NCBI GenBank assembly: GCA_023055425.1
Contig: JALGPY010000005.1
Location: 88,577,495-88,641,494 of the forward strand
Origin: Linanthus parryae
Lineage: Eukaryota; Streptophyta; Magnoliopsida; Ericales; Polemoniaceae
Reading direction: 5' to 3'
DNA: 64,000 bases
In this document: piece after piece, positions 1 through 10,171 of the stretch
How positions within the stretch are numbered: the stretch's first letter is position 1
How the letters are laid out: each line of letters opens with the position of its first letter
The notes under the pieces: model-generated
The model's database searches: none
The model's input: only the letters and a program-made list of their open reading frames with translations
What the model was told of the DNA's origin: nothing
Made by a program: the position numbers and the translations under genes

Positions 1-209
1 CAAGGTTTGAACTAGTTTTCAAGGCCTTGAAAAAGGCATCTGGTTCTAAAAACTTTCTTCTTCTCTTCAAAGTCTTGAACCTGTGTTCAAGTCCTTGAAT
101 TCGCTTGTCTGCACTAGTTCTTCTACTTATTAGCAAGTTTTGCAAAAAGTTGGCATACTCTATTCAACCCCCCCCCTTCTAGAGTATCTTAGTTGCTTAT
201 ACATCTACA
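1..209 (+). mobile_element. Sirevirus-type copia LTR, 3'-end fragment
   Basis: This is the terminal part of an LTR on the plus strand. It resembles, in reverse complement, the left ends of the LTRs at 28735 and 34200: a C-run after 'catactctattcaa', then a tail ending in CTACA. It carries a perfect 18-bp palindrome at 16-33, as the other copies do. The 5' part lies outside the window. No clear PBS follows position 209, so the neighbouring internal region is lost or replaced. Confidence 0.7.
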
Positions 210-785
210 TACTCACACTTTCAGTTCGTGTGAATGTTCTTGAGAGTTTGAGAGGAAGAAGATGAAGAGGAGTGTTTTGATCCGAAATTGGGGTTGGAAG
301 TGTTAAAAATCCGGTTTTTACCTTTAAATAGTAGCTCCTGAATACCCAAAATGGCCCCAATTAAGGAGGTGTTCAGACCATTTCGGCCCGAAATGGTTTG
401 GAAATTTAAAAACAGAACCCCTTTTCATTTCGGCCTGAAATCAATGGATTTTGGCTCGAAATGATTTCATTTCGGCCCGAAATGCCCTCGAACTTACCAG
501 TTTTTGTTTTTGCTTTAGTTTCTTCATCCAGGGTCCGAGTCCTTCGATTCTTGCGCTCACGGACTCGTCATCTGGGCCTCAACTAGCTAATAATATACTC
601 AATAAATGAATAGCTACTCCTCTACCTCGAGTAGCCTCTCTTCCAAGATCCTATTATCAAATTTCTCATTGTGCCTCGTTTTGCGTGCAATGTAGTGGAA
701 AATATTAAACCGATATCTCTCACATCTCTCAATAAAGTATTAATATCAAAAAACAGAATACAAAAAACACATACGACTACCTAAA
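210..785 (-). other. Athila-1 3' untranslated region with palindromes
   Basis: No coding sequence is supported here. On the minus strand it follows the pol-tail remnant. Positions 378-484 hold a cluster of near-palindromes built on CATTTCGGCCCGAAATG; the rest is unremarkable AT-rich sequence. The exact left border of the element is not resolved. Confidence 0.5.
378..484. repeat. Palindromic motif cluster (CATTTCGGCCCGAAATG type)
   Basis: Four copies lie in about 107 bp. 378-396 is CCATTTCGGCCCGAAATGG, with perfect 9-bp arms around one central base. 426-441 and 448-462 are imperfect copies. 468-484 has perfect 8-bp arms. Spacing is about 15 to 50 bp. Similar in design, but not in sequence, to the palindromes in Athila-2 and the Sirevirus elements. 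Confidence 0.85.
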
Positions 786-851
786 TTGGGTTGCCTCCCA
801 ATCAGCGCTTGTAATTTACGGTCGACGGCCCAACCAACTTACCTCTTCCAC

Positions 852-2590
852 CTAGAAAGCTGGCTTGGCACGATGTGCCCCATCCTCTTGTGGTCTTTGC
901 AGGATCTTCCAAACCACCTTGTTCTTTATATTAGGATCAGGTGGATCCTCCTTTGTCACGTCTTGAATTTGGAGCGCTCCATGCACGGCAAGTGGAACCG
1001 CGGACTGCCCCTGAGTCTGTTGGAGAGTAGGGTTGAAAACCTTGAAAGTCTCACGCACATCATTAATCCTCATGATCAACTATCCATTCTCAACATCTAT
1101 AAATGTCCGACCGGTAGCCAAGAAGGGCCTTACTAGAATAATCGGAATGTCTCCTAGCGGCATATCTAGAATGACAAAATCAGCTGGGATGATGAGACTC
1201 CCAACCTTCACCAAGACATCTTCAACCACCCCATAGACTTTCTTCGATGACATATTTGAAAATTACATATTGATCTAGGTGGATTGCGCCCCCACACCTA
1301 ACTTCTTAAATACTGAGAGTGGCATCAGATTGACACTAGCCCCCAAGTCACACAGGACCTGTCCAGTGTAGGCTCCACCTAGAGTAGCTTCAATTAGAAA
1401 TTTTCCTGGATCCTTCTGTTTATGAGGCAACCCATGCAAGGCACATGAGCTAACCTGCTCAGTCAAGTCGAAAGTCTGAAAGTCATCTACAGCTCTCTTC
1501 CCCAACACTGCATCTTTCATGAATTTAGCATACTTAGGCATCATCTTGACTGCCTCAATCAGTTGTATGTTAATGTGAAACTTGGAGAAGATAGATACGA
1601 ATTGCCTATAATCCTCATAGTCATCTTTCCTCTTACTTCTACGCAATGGAAAAGGGGGATCCTTGGAAGAATTAAGGGACGGAGTTACCTCATTATTTCC
1701 CTCCTCAGGTGGCAGAGCTTCCTGTTGCTGTTGATACAACTCTGAAACATCTGCTTCAAGTTTTACCTCCACCGCATTCACCTGAACTGTGTTGTATGCC
1801 ACTGAGCTATGCTTCACCAAAACTTGGTGCTGGTAAGAATAAACCATGCTCTCCTCTTTCTTAACCACACATCTGACCAACTTATATGCTCCCTCCAAAT
1901 CACAGTTGAACTAGAAATTAGCCCCATATTCAATATCGACCTTGTCTTTATCAGACTTGTCAAGTGCATCATAGAATACCTGGATGATGTGACCCTTAGC
2001 AATTCTATGTTGGGGCATTTACTCAGCAAGAGGTTGAGGCGCTCCCATACTTGGACCAATGATTCACTCTGCCTTTGTCTTGAATTCCAAATCTCGTTTT
2101 GCAATTGAATCATCCGCGAGAAAAGAGAAAATTTGACCATGAACTGTGAGACACACTCTTCCCAAGTTTTGATGGAGTTGGATGGAAAAGAGTCCAACCA
2201 ATCCTCAGTAGCTCCGGTGAGGCAAAAAGGGAACGTCATTAGTTTAAGGGCTTCAGCAGTGACCCCCATAGTATGGGCATAATTAGAGTAATGCTCAAAT
2301 CCCCCAATAAATTCATGAGGTTCTTCGTCCTCTATGCCGGAAAACAGAAATTTTTCCTTCACAAACTGAATTTCCTTCAACTTTAGGCAAACATTCTCCG
2401 CCTGAATTGGTGGCACCACAATTTTCGGTTCAGTTACTTTCAGGTTCACCTCAAATCCCTTGATTATTGCCTTCCCAGATCTATTATATGGCATTGAGGA
2501 TGTTGCTACCCGCACTTGCTCTTCAACTTTAGCTAACAAAGCTTCCAGCCGCTCTCAGGTAGTGCCACTATGCTCTTGTCCCTCTGCCAT
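852..2590 (-). pseudogene. gag-pro: Athila-type gag-protease pseudogene
   Basis: Gag should form the particle and the aspartic protease should mature it. The ATG at 2590-2588 follows the PBS by about 110 bp, but codon 12 is TGA. The gag core is readable in 2539-1900 (motifs EPHEFIGGFEHYSNYA, TGATEDWLDS, KTWEECVSQFMVKF). A frameshift near 1900-1990 moves the reading into the frame that continues to 1275, which carries the protease motif CDLGASVNLMPLSVFKKLG near its end. A stop at about 1275 and a further in-frame break precede the protease C-terminus ([12 protein letters not shown], then [17 protein letters not shown]) at about 1260-1080. The frame then runs to 852 before meeting the pol-tail remnant. 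A product is very unlikely. Confidence 0.8.
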
Positions 2591-2699
2591 TGATTCATGA
2601 GAAAACAACACTAGCAAACCCATGAGGTAAAAAATAACAAACAAAACAAAATAAAGAGTAAACTAAACCAATTGCTAACTAAAACTTGTTAACCGTTGT

Positions 2700-2716
2700 C
2701 CCCGGCAACGGCGCCA
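2700..2716 (-). other. Primer-binding site, tRNA-Asp type (Athila-1)
   Basis: The minus strand reads TGGCGCCGTTGCCGGGG, complementary to the 3' end of plant tRNA-Asp, the usual primer of Athila-type elements. It lies 6 nt inside the LTR end at 2723. Confidence 0.9.
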
Positions 2717-2722
2717 AAAACT

Positions 2723-4333
2723 TGGCACGTATTCTTACGTGTGTACGCAAGTGGACGGTCGATTAATAAAGTGTAAGTATTTTTAATACTCGGGATGTCG
2801 AATCACACGAGGACAAGCTCGTAACAAGCTTTAACTAACGAATTAATTGAGTTTACTATGTAACCGGTAAGAAGTGTTGAGAGTTGTGAGGTTGCCACCC
2901 CCAAACAAGTGGTTGTACGTAATGACTGAAATAGTAGAAAAGTGAACTAAGAAGAAGTCTTAATCGATTAATGGAGAAACTAGGAAATCTCGTAGATCAC
3001 CTAGGGCTGTAAACGATTTCCGGATAATCTGAATAACACGTTAATTCGGTCTAACTAAGCTGGGTACTAGCATTGACCATCTCCTCTCGGTCTCAGGTCT
3101 TTTTACGTCACGGTTCACCTAGGGTCCTTTCAGTCCACCTATGTCTACCGGTCCGGTCTAGCAGGTTCTCTATTGATTTACTAATGGGTCCTATCGGTCC
3201 ACCAAATCACAGAACAACTAAGTAATCCTACTGATCCTACCCACAATGGCCAATCCTAACAATTGTCCTTTCGGTCTCAATTGTTGGGATTGACGTTCAT
3301 ATCATCTAGCTAGATTAAGTCACTTTCGTGCACTCACTAGCTACATAGTACATCAACAATTAGTTTAGAACGCAATATAAATTAAGCATCAATCATCTAT
3401 TGAACAAATCCCTAGCTCATGATTATTAAATCATCTCCTACTCGTGTCAATAGACTAGGATCACTAATGGAATCAAGAAACTACAACTTATTCAATAGTA
3501 GAAATCATCAAAGCATGAAATAAGATTCAATCCGGAAAATATTAGTTTACATGAACCCTTGGATCTCATATGATATGCCTAGCTATGAGTTTAGCTACTC
3601 ATAGCAAAAGATAACATGGTGTTCAAATATTTCATACAATAAACTAGAGAGAAAATAGATCAAACGCCAGAAATCGTGAAGATTGGCACGACCCGGGCTC
3701 TTCTCCTTTCTTGAGGTTGATCCCAATGAAGTCTCCTTGCGATCCTCCTTGATCGTGGCTCTCTCTATGCGTTAATGACGTATTTTTCCATCCCTATGTC
3801 GTCCTTCAATCATAACCCGCATAAGTCTTCATTAATTGCACAATATCCCCCTCAAAATCTGCTCCTTACTTCGCCGGCCATAACTTCTTCGTCCGACCAT
3901 GGATTTAGCTCTGTGACCTATCGTTGGAAAGCTCTTTGAGTCTACTTTCATATGGCACTGGCCTCATCCCAAATTAATTGTATCACTACAGCTAGGACCA
4001 AAATAGTGCAAACTTTTCATCCAAGCTCCTCCAATTCGGCTTCTCTTTACTCCACTTGGCTCCCGTTGTTTCCGAAGTTCGTTCCATGCCTCCTATCAGC
4101 CGATTAGCATCCGTTCCTGCCAAGACAACATGAAAGAACATACCAAGCAATTATATTTGAGATATAACAATGAAATATGCATAGAAAACGCCCGGACTAA
4201 CAATATAGCACATGGCGAGCAACAAGTGATAAAACGACCTTTATTTCTATAAAATTAGGCTCAAATACCTATCCAAATACCTATTAATATGTGGCAAATT
4301 CTAAAGAACTACAGCTCCTAAAAGGCGCTATCA
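2723..4333 (-). mobile_element. Athila-1 5' LTR (1611 bp)
   Basis: On the minus strand the LTR runs from TGATAGCGCC (4333) to ...CGTGCCA (2723), six bases before the PBS. It has no long ORF. The downstream part (3081-3278) contains repeated GACCGAGAGGA-like motifs (as CTCCTCTCGGTCTC on the plus strand), also seen in the Athila-2 LTR at 25614-25863. No TATA box stands out. No partner LTR is in the window, so age cannot be read. Confidence 0.75.
3081..3278. repeat. GACCGAGAGGA-like repeats in Athila-1 LTR
   Basis: Reverse-complement forms CTCCTCTCGGTCTC (3081-3094), GGTCCTTTCAGTCC (3123-3136), GGTCCTATCGGTCC (3187-3200) and GTCCTTTCGGTCTC (3265-3278). They sit 40 to 80 bp apart in the part of the LTR nearer the PBS. 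Confidence 0.6.
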
Positions 4334-4458
4334 GTGTTCGATCTTTCTTTGCCTTCTTCTTTGGAGGAGGAGGTGCCATGTCTTCTGCTCTTGGAGTCTT
4401 TGAACTGGAATCCCCATTCACGGTCTGAACCTCTTCCACAGTGGCCTTTCTTTTCCTT
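4334..4458 (-). pseudogene. Sirevirus envelope-like ORF scrap
   Basis: The minus-strand frame reads KRKATVEEVQTVNGDSSSKT and then a proline run followed by PKKKAKKDR. It is similar in order and spacing to the N-terminal part of the envelope-like ORFs of Sire-X and its duplicate (KCKAAEEEVQAVSNGSSSKT, then PPPKKKNKKDK, at 47195-46990). The piece is only about 125 bp and is wedged between Tat-1 integrase and the Athila-1 LTR. How it got there is not visible. Confidence 0.6.
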
Positions 4459-5179
4459 CCTGTTCCGAGACACATCGCATGAGTATTCCGCCGGGGCCCT
4501 TGTAATAGAGGGTGTTGTCGTGTATGCAATACCCCTTTGTAGATGTCCAATTTTTGTTGCTCGTGCCTTCTACGATAGCACGTAAGATTGATTTTCTCCA
4601 ATCCGCGTCATCCATTGATTCGTCATCGCATGCGTTTTCTGTCAAAACCGAGGATGTTCGCACTTCAATCGAGATTCTCGCGGGACATTTATCCGTACTA
4701 ACCTTGGATCCCAAGGTAGCTAAAGCATCAGCATGCCTATTGTCCGCTCTGGGTTTGTGCTCGTACTTGACGTCGCAGAACTATTGCACCAGTTTCTGTA
4801 CCAAGGTCCGGTAGGGCAACAAGTTGATCTCCTTCAAACCATACTCGCTCGAGGCTTGTTTGACGATTAGCTTGGAGTCTCCCATAACCGTCAAGTTGCT
4901 TACTTCTAGTGCCTTTGCTGCGCGAAGACCAGCGATGAGAGCCTCATACTCTGCTTCATTGTTAGTGACTGCGAAGTCAAGCTTTGGTGACATCTGTATG
5001 ACCTCTCCATTGGGCTTGGTCAAGACTATCCCAATGCCTCCACCTTTCCTTGTTGACGAACCTTCGAAGTGGAGTGTCCAATAGGGAAACTCAACTGCGT
5101 AGATTTCAGGTCCTTCCAATTCTTCTTCAATCACAGGCTCATGACTGTTATCAGGGAAGTGCACTAATAAATCTGCCAC
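4459..5179 (-). pseudogene. pol: Tat-1 pol: second RNase H and integrase N-terminus
   Basis: Continues the pol frame from the right after an in-frame TAA at 5182-5180. The archaeal-type RNase H shows HFEGSSTRKGGGIGIVL, NNEAEYEALIAGLRAAKAL and VMGDSKLIVKQ. The first catalytic position, normally Asp in DGSS, is Glu here. A second in-frame stop (4780-4778) falls just before the RNase H end. The frame then reads into the integrase N-terminal region (DNTLYYKGPGGILMRCVSEQ), where homology ends near 4459. The integrase catalytic core is missing. Confidence 0.75.
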
Positions 5180-5182
5180 CGC

Positions 5183-5854
5183 TTACGATTTGATTGCCCG
5201 GGGTCGAGCACATGTGATGTCATATTGAGAAATGGTCATATACCATTTTGCCAATCTTCCCCCAGGAGTAGTATGAGTCATAAGATACCGTATAGGATCG
5301 CTCTTTGTGACCACTACTACTTTGTGTGAAGCAAAATAGTGCCTCAACTTCTCTATTAGAAATAATAAAGCAAGGCAATGACGTTCGATGTCCGTGTACC
5401 TTGATTCTGCTGGCTGCACTATGCGAGAGATGTAGTAGATGGGCCTTTCTTGACCCTCATACTCCTGAGCTAGGAGTGCCCCTATAGACCTCCTCGTTGA
5501 CGTCAAGTACAACAAAAGTGGTGATCCGAGCTGAGGTGCGATCATTACTTTTGACGATGTTAGCAGTTCCTTTAGCTTTCCGAACGCAGCCTCATGCTCT
5601 GTAGTCCAGTTGTATGCAGCATCTTTCTTGAGAAGATCGCTGAAACAGAAGGTGATTTCGGCAATCGCTGGGATGAACCTTCGCAGGTAGGATAGCTTTC
5701 CCAAGAAGGTCTTCAAGGTACTTTGGTTGTGCGGCGCAGTCATGCTAGTGATGGCCGATACTTTCGCAAGATCAGGTTCTATTCCTTGACGATGCACCAC
5801 ACATCCCAAGAACTTCCCTGATGTTACCCCGAATACGCACTTCATGGGGTTCAT
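5183..5854 (-). pseudogene. pol: Tat-1 pol: RT C-terminus and RNase H
   Basis: Same frame as the RT segment to the right, separated from it by one TAA (5857-5855). It begins with the RT thumb (NPMKCVFGV, GKFLGCVVHRQGIEPD) and the connection (LGKLSYLRRFIPAIAE). RNase H follows, with LLLYLTSTRRSIGALLAQE (the family's usual first Asp, in LYL(D/S) context, is not evident), RPIYYISR and YTDIERHCLALLF. The 3' end (RAIKS) runs into a TAA before the second RNase H. Apart from three nonsense changes the whole pol is in one frame, so it decayed mainly by point mutation. Confidence 0.8.
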
Positions 5855-5857
5855 TTT

Positions 5858-6643
5858 TTATTGAAAGCTTCTGCATCTGTTGAACACTTTCCGCAAATCC
5901 CCCAAATGGTCTGCCTCTTCCTTGGATTTAACAACGAAGTCATCCACGTAGAATTCTACTTCCTTGTGCATCATGTCGTGAAACAGGGCCATCATGGCCC
6001 GCTGATAAGTCGCACCTGCGTTCTTGAGGCCAAAAGGCATAACCGTGTAATTGAAGACTCCCACCGGGGTGATGAATGCGATTTTCCGTGCATCTTCGGG
6101 GTCCATCTTGATCTGATTGTACCCACTGAAGCCGTCCATGAAGCTGAACATGCGATGACCCGCGGTCGAATCGATAAGTAAGTTGATGTTGGGGAGTGGA
6201 AAATCATCCTTAGGGAAGAAACGATTGGGATCTCGGAAGTCTACACAAATGCGAAGTTGCCCATTCTTCTTTACCACTGGCACAATATTGGCTAACCATG
6301 TGGGATGGTGATTTGGTTCTATGAATTTGGCATTCAGAAGTTTGACAACTTCCTGCTTGATCTTAACGTTAAGCTCCGGTCTAAAGCTTCTCGTGCTCTG
6401 CTTTATCGGTTTGGATCCTGGGATTACATCCAACTGATGCATAGTGATGCTCGTGTCCAGGTCGGGCATCTCATCGTACTCCCATGCGAACACGTTTTTG
6501 TACTCAGTCAGGAGTTGCAGCAATCTTTCCTCCTCCTCACCTGCGAGGTCTGCACTTAGAAAGACTGGCCTCTTCTTTTCTTCGCTCGGGCTCAGGAATA
6601 CCTCCTTTAGCTCCTGCTTTTGCGGTCTGGGTTTGTCCTCCAT
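5858..6643 (-). pseudogene. pol: Tat-1 pol: reverse transcriptase core
   Basis: About 261 codons of gypsy-type RT. Visible motifs are RPVFLSADLAGEEEERLLQL upstream, ITMHQLDVIPGSKPIKQ, IVPVVKKNGQLRICVDFRD, FSFMDGFSGYNQIKMDPED, FNYTVMPFGLKNAGATYQR and the catalytic box FYVDDFVV, which is intact. The frame is uninterrupted to the TAA at 5857-5855. With the rest of pol broken and integrase missing, the element cannot be autonomous. Confidence 0.85.
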
Positions 6644-6775
6644 GCATTCAGGCGCTTATTTGAGTTTCTCCTCTAGAACGCTTGGCATTGGTTTGTCTGG
6701 TTCCAAAACCTGCTCAATCTGATTGATTTGCTCAGGGATGTCCCAATGCTCGCTTCAGGACACCCCCGCGCACCT

Positions 6776-8021
6776 TCATTTGCGATAGCATTTCTTTCCG
6801 TTGGCGTAGAAACTCTCTATTTCCTTTCCTTCGGGATCATGTTTTGCTATCCTCTTCAGAGTATACACATTCTTTCGCTGGTAGGCAATCTGCGGCACCT
6901 CTTCTCGCGTAGGCGGCTTTTCCTTGGCTTCCTCTCTTGTTACCATCACTCCTGCGGGTGACTGATCTTTGATGTCCTCCCAACGGGGCAAAGGAGTGGG
7001 GTTGAACGGTCCCGGCGTTTGCTCATCTGCCATCTCAGTGAACCATACCGCCTCACTGAGATGCGCTTCGTCCATGTTGAAGGAATTTATCGAAGCTGGT
7101 GTCTCCACTATTCTATCATTCCAGATAGCTTTCATCACTTGCTGAGCTGTTGAAGGGACAGCATCAAAGCGATGAATCCAGGCCCGACCTATAATCATGT
7201 GATACGTGGTGTTCGCATCTATGACATAGAATTTTGCTGAACACTTAATTTTGTCCGATCAGGATACCCAGGCGGATCTAGCCTATTGTCATTTTGGAGT
7301 CGCTTCCGAATCCCATCAGCGGGGATGGGCGCTTAACGATCTTGTGCTTTGGAATTCTTGCAACCTTCAGAGTATGGAGCGAAACGACGTTAACTGCCCC
7401 TCCTCCTTCAACGAACGCTCTTTTGAATTCCAGACCATTGATGATTGTTGTTACATACAGAGGCTTGTGGTGGCTTGCATCTGTCTTTTTGTCGCTTGCG
7501 GAGAAGGTTATGACTTTTTCTGTAGAGCGAGATGCCCTGACAACCTTTCCATTGGAGACTACAAGATCCTCCTCGTAATCTTCTTCTATCCTCAGGATCG
7601 CTTTTGTCATCTCCATTCGGCATTTCTCTGAGCAATTCATCTCATCAAAGAACCTGCTGAACCCATGCGACCCCTTCATTCGGTCTGCAGGTTCGTCCTC
7701 GGTGTCTATACCGTAATCTTCGTCGTTGTGAATCTCGTCAATGATGGGTAGACCATCCTCCGCAACCTCTTCAAGGTCCACAATCGAGATCATAGCGACC
7801 TCTTTGCCCTTTGGCTCTTGCTCCGCATGGGCAGGGAGTGGATTGTTTCGCACATTCTCCCTTTGATTGCTGACGACCAGTTCGCCATTTTTCATCTTTT
7901 GGCTTACCATGATTCTGAGCTTCTTGCAATCAGCTGTGGGGTGCATGACCTTTCCGTGACATTCACACCACTTCGGGTCTCTCACCATTTCCTTGGAAGG
8001 TGCTTTTTCGAGCGGTGGCAA
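6776..8021 (-). pseudogene. pro: Tat-1 zinc finger and aspartic protease
   Basis: The right part (8021-7278) begins after an in-frame stop that ends gag. It has a zinc-binding stretch (WCECHGKVMHPTADCKKL), an acidic linker and the protease. The catalytic region reads FVEGGGAVNVVSL, so the expected Asp of the D-S/T-G triad is Glu. A frameshift around 7200-7277 moves into the frame 7198-6776 (MIIGRAWIHRFDAVPSTAQQ), which is the protease C-terminus and linker and lies in the same frame as RT. About 130 bp with stops (6775-6644) separate it from RT. Both catalytic change and frameshift indicate a dead protease. Confidence 0.75.
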
Positions 8022-8042
8022 AACACCGTCTTTACGCCATTG

Positions 8043-9413
8043 TCAGCACAGGTCGCTCGCCTCCTCTACCGAACATGGCAATGGTGGCGCATCGAAGTTC
8101 ACTACCTTCGGCTTCTTTTGGGGCGAGATTGTATTCACTTCATCTTCGCGTCCCCTCTTGTAGCTGAATCTCCCAATTTTGAAAGTGTTTCCGCTCGAGG
8201 ATCTCTCAGGGGCATTCCTCTTTTTCTGCCTCTCCACTATAGGCTCGATATTCTTCGTGCATTCGATTAGCTTCGAAAACGTAGGTGTTTGCAGGTTGAT
8301 AAGCATACCTTTGTATTCGTCTCGCATGCATTGCAGGCATATCTCCACGAGTCTGCTTTCGAGTATCACATCTTTGCACTCCAAGGACTTGGCCCTAAAC
8401 TTCTTGATGAATGTTATTCCATCCTCTTCGCGCTTATGGTACATCCGCGAGAGATGAATCATTGTCACCTTTTCTTCCATCTGAAAGAACTTAGTGTAGA
8501 ACTTCTGGACCATGTCGTCCCAAGTCTTCACGGATCCGGCTTCTAACGTCCTGTACCACTTGTAGGCCACGTTCCCCAATGATTTCGGCAACTCGCGCAT
8601 CAGCAGCTTGGAATCAGCTCCATACGGCCCCATTAGATCAATGAAGCGCATGACATGCTCGTGGGCGTTCCCATTAACATCTTTGAACTTGTCCCATTTA
8701 GGAGCCTTGTATCCAGCAGGGTTAGGCATGAGGTAGATCTCTCGTGGGATAGGCGGATCGTTGTCAAGTTTCGGGATGATGGTATCCGCGAACGATTGGT
8801 GAGCCAGAATGGTGTCTATGCGCCGCTGCAGCGACGTCATACACTCCGGAGCACTTCCCTCGGCAGCGGGAGGAGGGGTTGCCGCAGGCGGAGGTGACAC
8901 ATATGTCGTAGGAAGGCTAGAAACATATTTTGGATTCACGTTACCCCATGTTGCCGTTGGAAGAGGTAAGGGATACTGTGAGGCCGGATTGGGTACCAAA
9001 GTTGGAGGTTGAGGAGTATGAGTAGCAAGAGGCAACATTTGAGCTGTTGGCCCCTGAATTGAGGGTAGCTGCGTTGTTGCCGGTGGAGTTTGCAGGTTAG
9101 GATTGGGTAATGTGGTTGACACTCCCAATCCTTGGGTGGTGGAGGCTCCTCCTCCCTGAGAGACGGTGGTGGCTGGTGTGGGGTTTGGAGCGAGAGTCCC
9201 CAGGAAAGCCATTATCCGTTCTAGCTGCGCGGATTGAGCTTTGAGAACATTCGCCTGATTCTGGATGGTGGCGTCCAAGGCTTCTAGCGTCGGAGCTTCA
9301 CCGGTGGCTGTAGGAGTACGGCGAGTCTCCTCTCCCAAGGTGGTTTCCGTGGAAGGCGATCTATTACTAACATCATCCTCATGAGACAAGGTTGCTTGCA
9401 ATGGTAAGTTCAC
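8043..9413 (-). pseudogene. gag: Tat-1 gag
   Basis: Open for 456 codons. The N-terminal third has a predicted coiled region (ALDATIQNQANVLKAQ), then a long Pro/Thr/Gln-rich linker. The gag core follows: REIYLMPNPAGYKAPKWDKF, HVMRFIDLMGPYGADSKLL, ELPKSLGNVAYKWYRTL, KTWDDMVQKFYTKFFQMEEK and ESRLVEICLQCMRDEYKGML. A basic tail ends in TGA. The frame is open through the PBS, and no ATG occurs in it until IMAFLG (about residue 67), so the true start is uncertain. A diverged copy of the same gag is in Tat-2 at 33.1-33.9 kb. Confidence 0.8.
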
Positions 9414-9426
9414 GTCGGGTTCACCA
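9410..9426 (-). other. Primer-binding site of Tat-1
   Basis: The minus strand reads TGGTGAACCCGACGTGA, starting 6 nt inside the LTR end at 9432. The TGG start and position are those of a PBS; the matching tRNA was not identified with confidence. Confidence 0.65.
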
Positions 9427-9431
9427 AAATG

Positions 9432-10057
9432 TGTACAAGAGAATCCGGCAGAGAGAACTCTGTGTACACCAAAGGCAGGGAATAGAAGATGGCACAGGAA
9501 ATGTGGGGTTGTGTGTAGGGAGAGAGTAAGGCAGTAGTACTGTGAGAGAGAGAGACAGGATTCTGGCAGAGCTTTCGCGTATCTCGGGTCGTTCTCCTTG
9601 TATGGAAGGGTTAACGTCCTATATATATAACGGAGAATGTGACTGTTGTAGTGTGGTTAATGCGCCCATCAATGGCGGCTTAATTAGCTTAACCACAACG
9701 GCACGTTCGTCCGCGTATATAGCGACCGTTACAGCACGTTATCCGCGGATACCGTAACCGTTATGGGGTTGACCGGGTTTGACCGAATTGACAGGGTTTA
9801 TGGAGCTCGTGCCATAAATCTCTCAAAAGCAGTTACTAAAGGTCGCGCGCGAGCTTGGCTCGCATGCGACAGGACTTACTCTAGCCTCCAGACAACTAAG
9901 TCCCTACAAGTCCCGTGCAGTGGTATGCGAAGGCCCTGTCTCGCAGCCCCCACGTTGATCAGCGCGGCTGATGATCCAGTGTGTGTGGGGCACAATATGG
10001 TGTGCTAGATGATTGCAACGTGGCTAAGATCTTCTTGTCCAGAAAGAACTATCTACA
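9432..10057 (-). mobile_element. Tat-1 5' LTR (626 bp)
   Basis: On the minus strand it runs from TGTAGATAG (10057) to CTCTTGTACA (9432), giving TGTA/TACA inverted ends. A TATA-like run (9620-9630) lies in the downstream third. To the right, Copia-1 LTR homology starts at the next base, so 10057 is well fixed. Confidence 0.7.
9620..9630 (-). promoter_or_regulatory. TATA box in Tat-1 LTR
   Basis: The minus strand reads TTATATATATA, about 190 bp before the LTR end, a normal place for the LTR promoter. Transcription would run leftward into gag. Confidence 0.5.
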
Positions 10058-10155
10058 ATTATATTAAATATCACAATATATAATAAATGAATATTCTAGC
10101 CAATAACAATGTTCAAACTTAATATTAGATTGCCTCTTGAGCATCTATTCCAACA
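10058..10155 (-). mobile_element. Copia-1 3' LTR remnant
   Basis: 98 bp aligning with 14974-15071 of the complete LTR (shared attatattaaatatcacaat at the left, gcatctattc(c/g)aaca at the right). The rest is missing because Tat-1 sequence begins at 10057. Confidence 0.8.
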
Positions 10156-10168
10156 GTCTCCCACTTGC
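10156..10168 (-). other. Polypurine tract of Copia-1
   Basis: The minus strand reads GCAAGTGGGAGAC immediately before the LTR start TGTTGGAATAG, the typical plus-strand primer position. Confidence 0.75.
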
Positions 10169-10171
10169 ACT

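Larger units (their letters stand above)
210..4333 (-). mobile_element. Athila-1: Ty3/gypsy (Athila) deletion derivative
   Basis: Minus-strand element read from right to left: 5' LTR (4333-2723), tRNA-Asp type PBS, gag, protease, then directly a short segment matching the extreme end of Athila pol (about 786-830), then 3' untranslated sequence. RT, RNase H and integrase are absent. The pol-tail segment is recognised because its reverse complement matches Athila-2 at about 20205-20255 (shared 'ccgtcgaccgtaaattacaa' block). No 3' LTR is seen; the left border near 210 abuts a Sirevirus LTR fragment and is not exact. Confidence 0.75.
4459..10057 (-). mobile_element. Tat-1: Ty3/gypsy element of the Tat/Ogre lineage, 3'-truncated
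   Basis: Minus-strand order: LTR (10057-9432), PBS, long proline-rich gag, protease, RT, RNase H, a second archaeal-type RNase H, and the N-terminal zinc region of integrase, where the element stops. The second RNase H is a hallmark of the Tat lineage. The right border at 10057 abuts Copia-1 LTR sequence exactly, implying insertion of Tat-1 into Copia-1. Confidence 0.8.

Noticed and set aside
2700..2716. tRNA-Asp 3' end as part of a tRNA gene
   Set aside because: Only the 17-nt primer match is present; there is no tRNA body, and it abuts an LTR.
4334..4601. Single gene spanning 4284-4601 on the minus strand
   Set aside because: The frame crosses three unrelated pieces: Tat-1 integrase out of frame, the Sirevirus scrap and the Athila-1 LTR.
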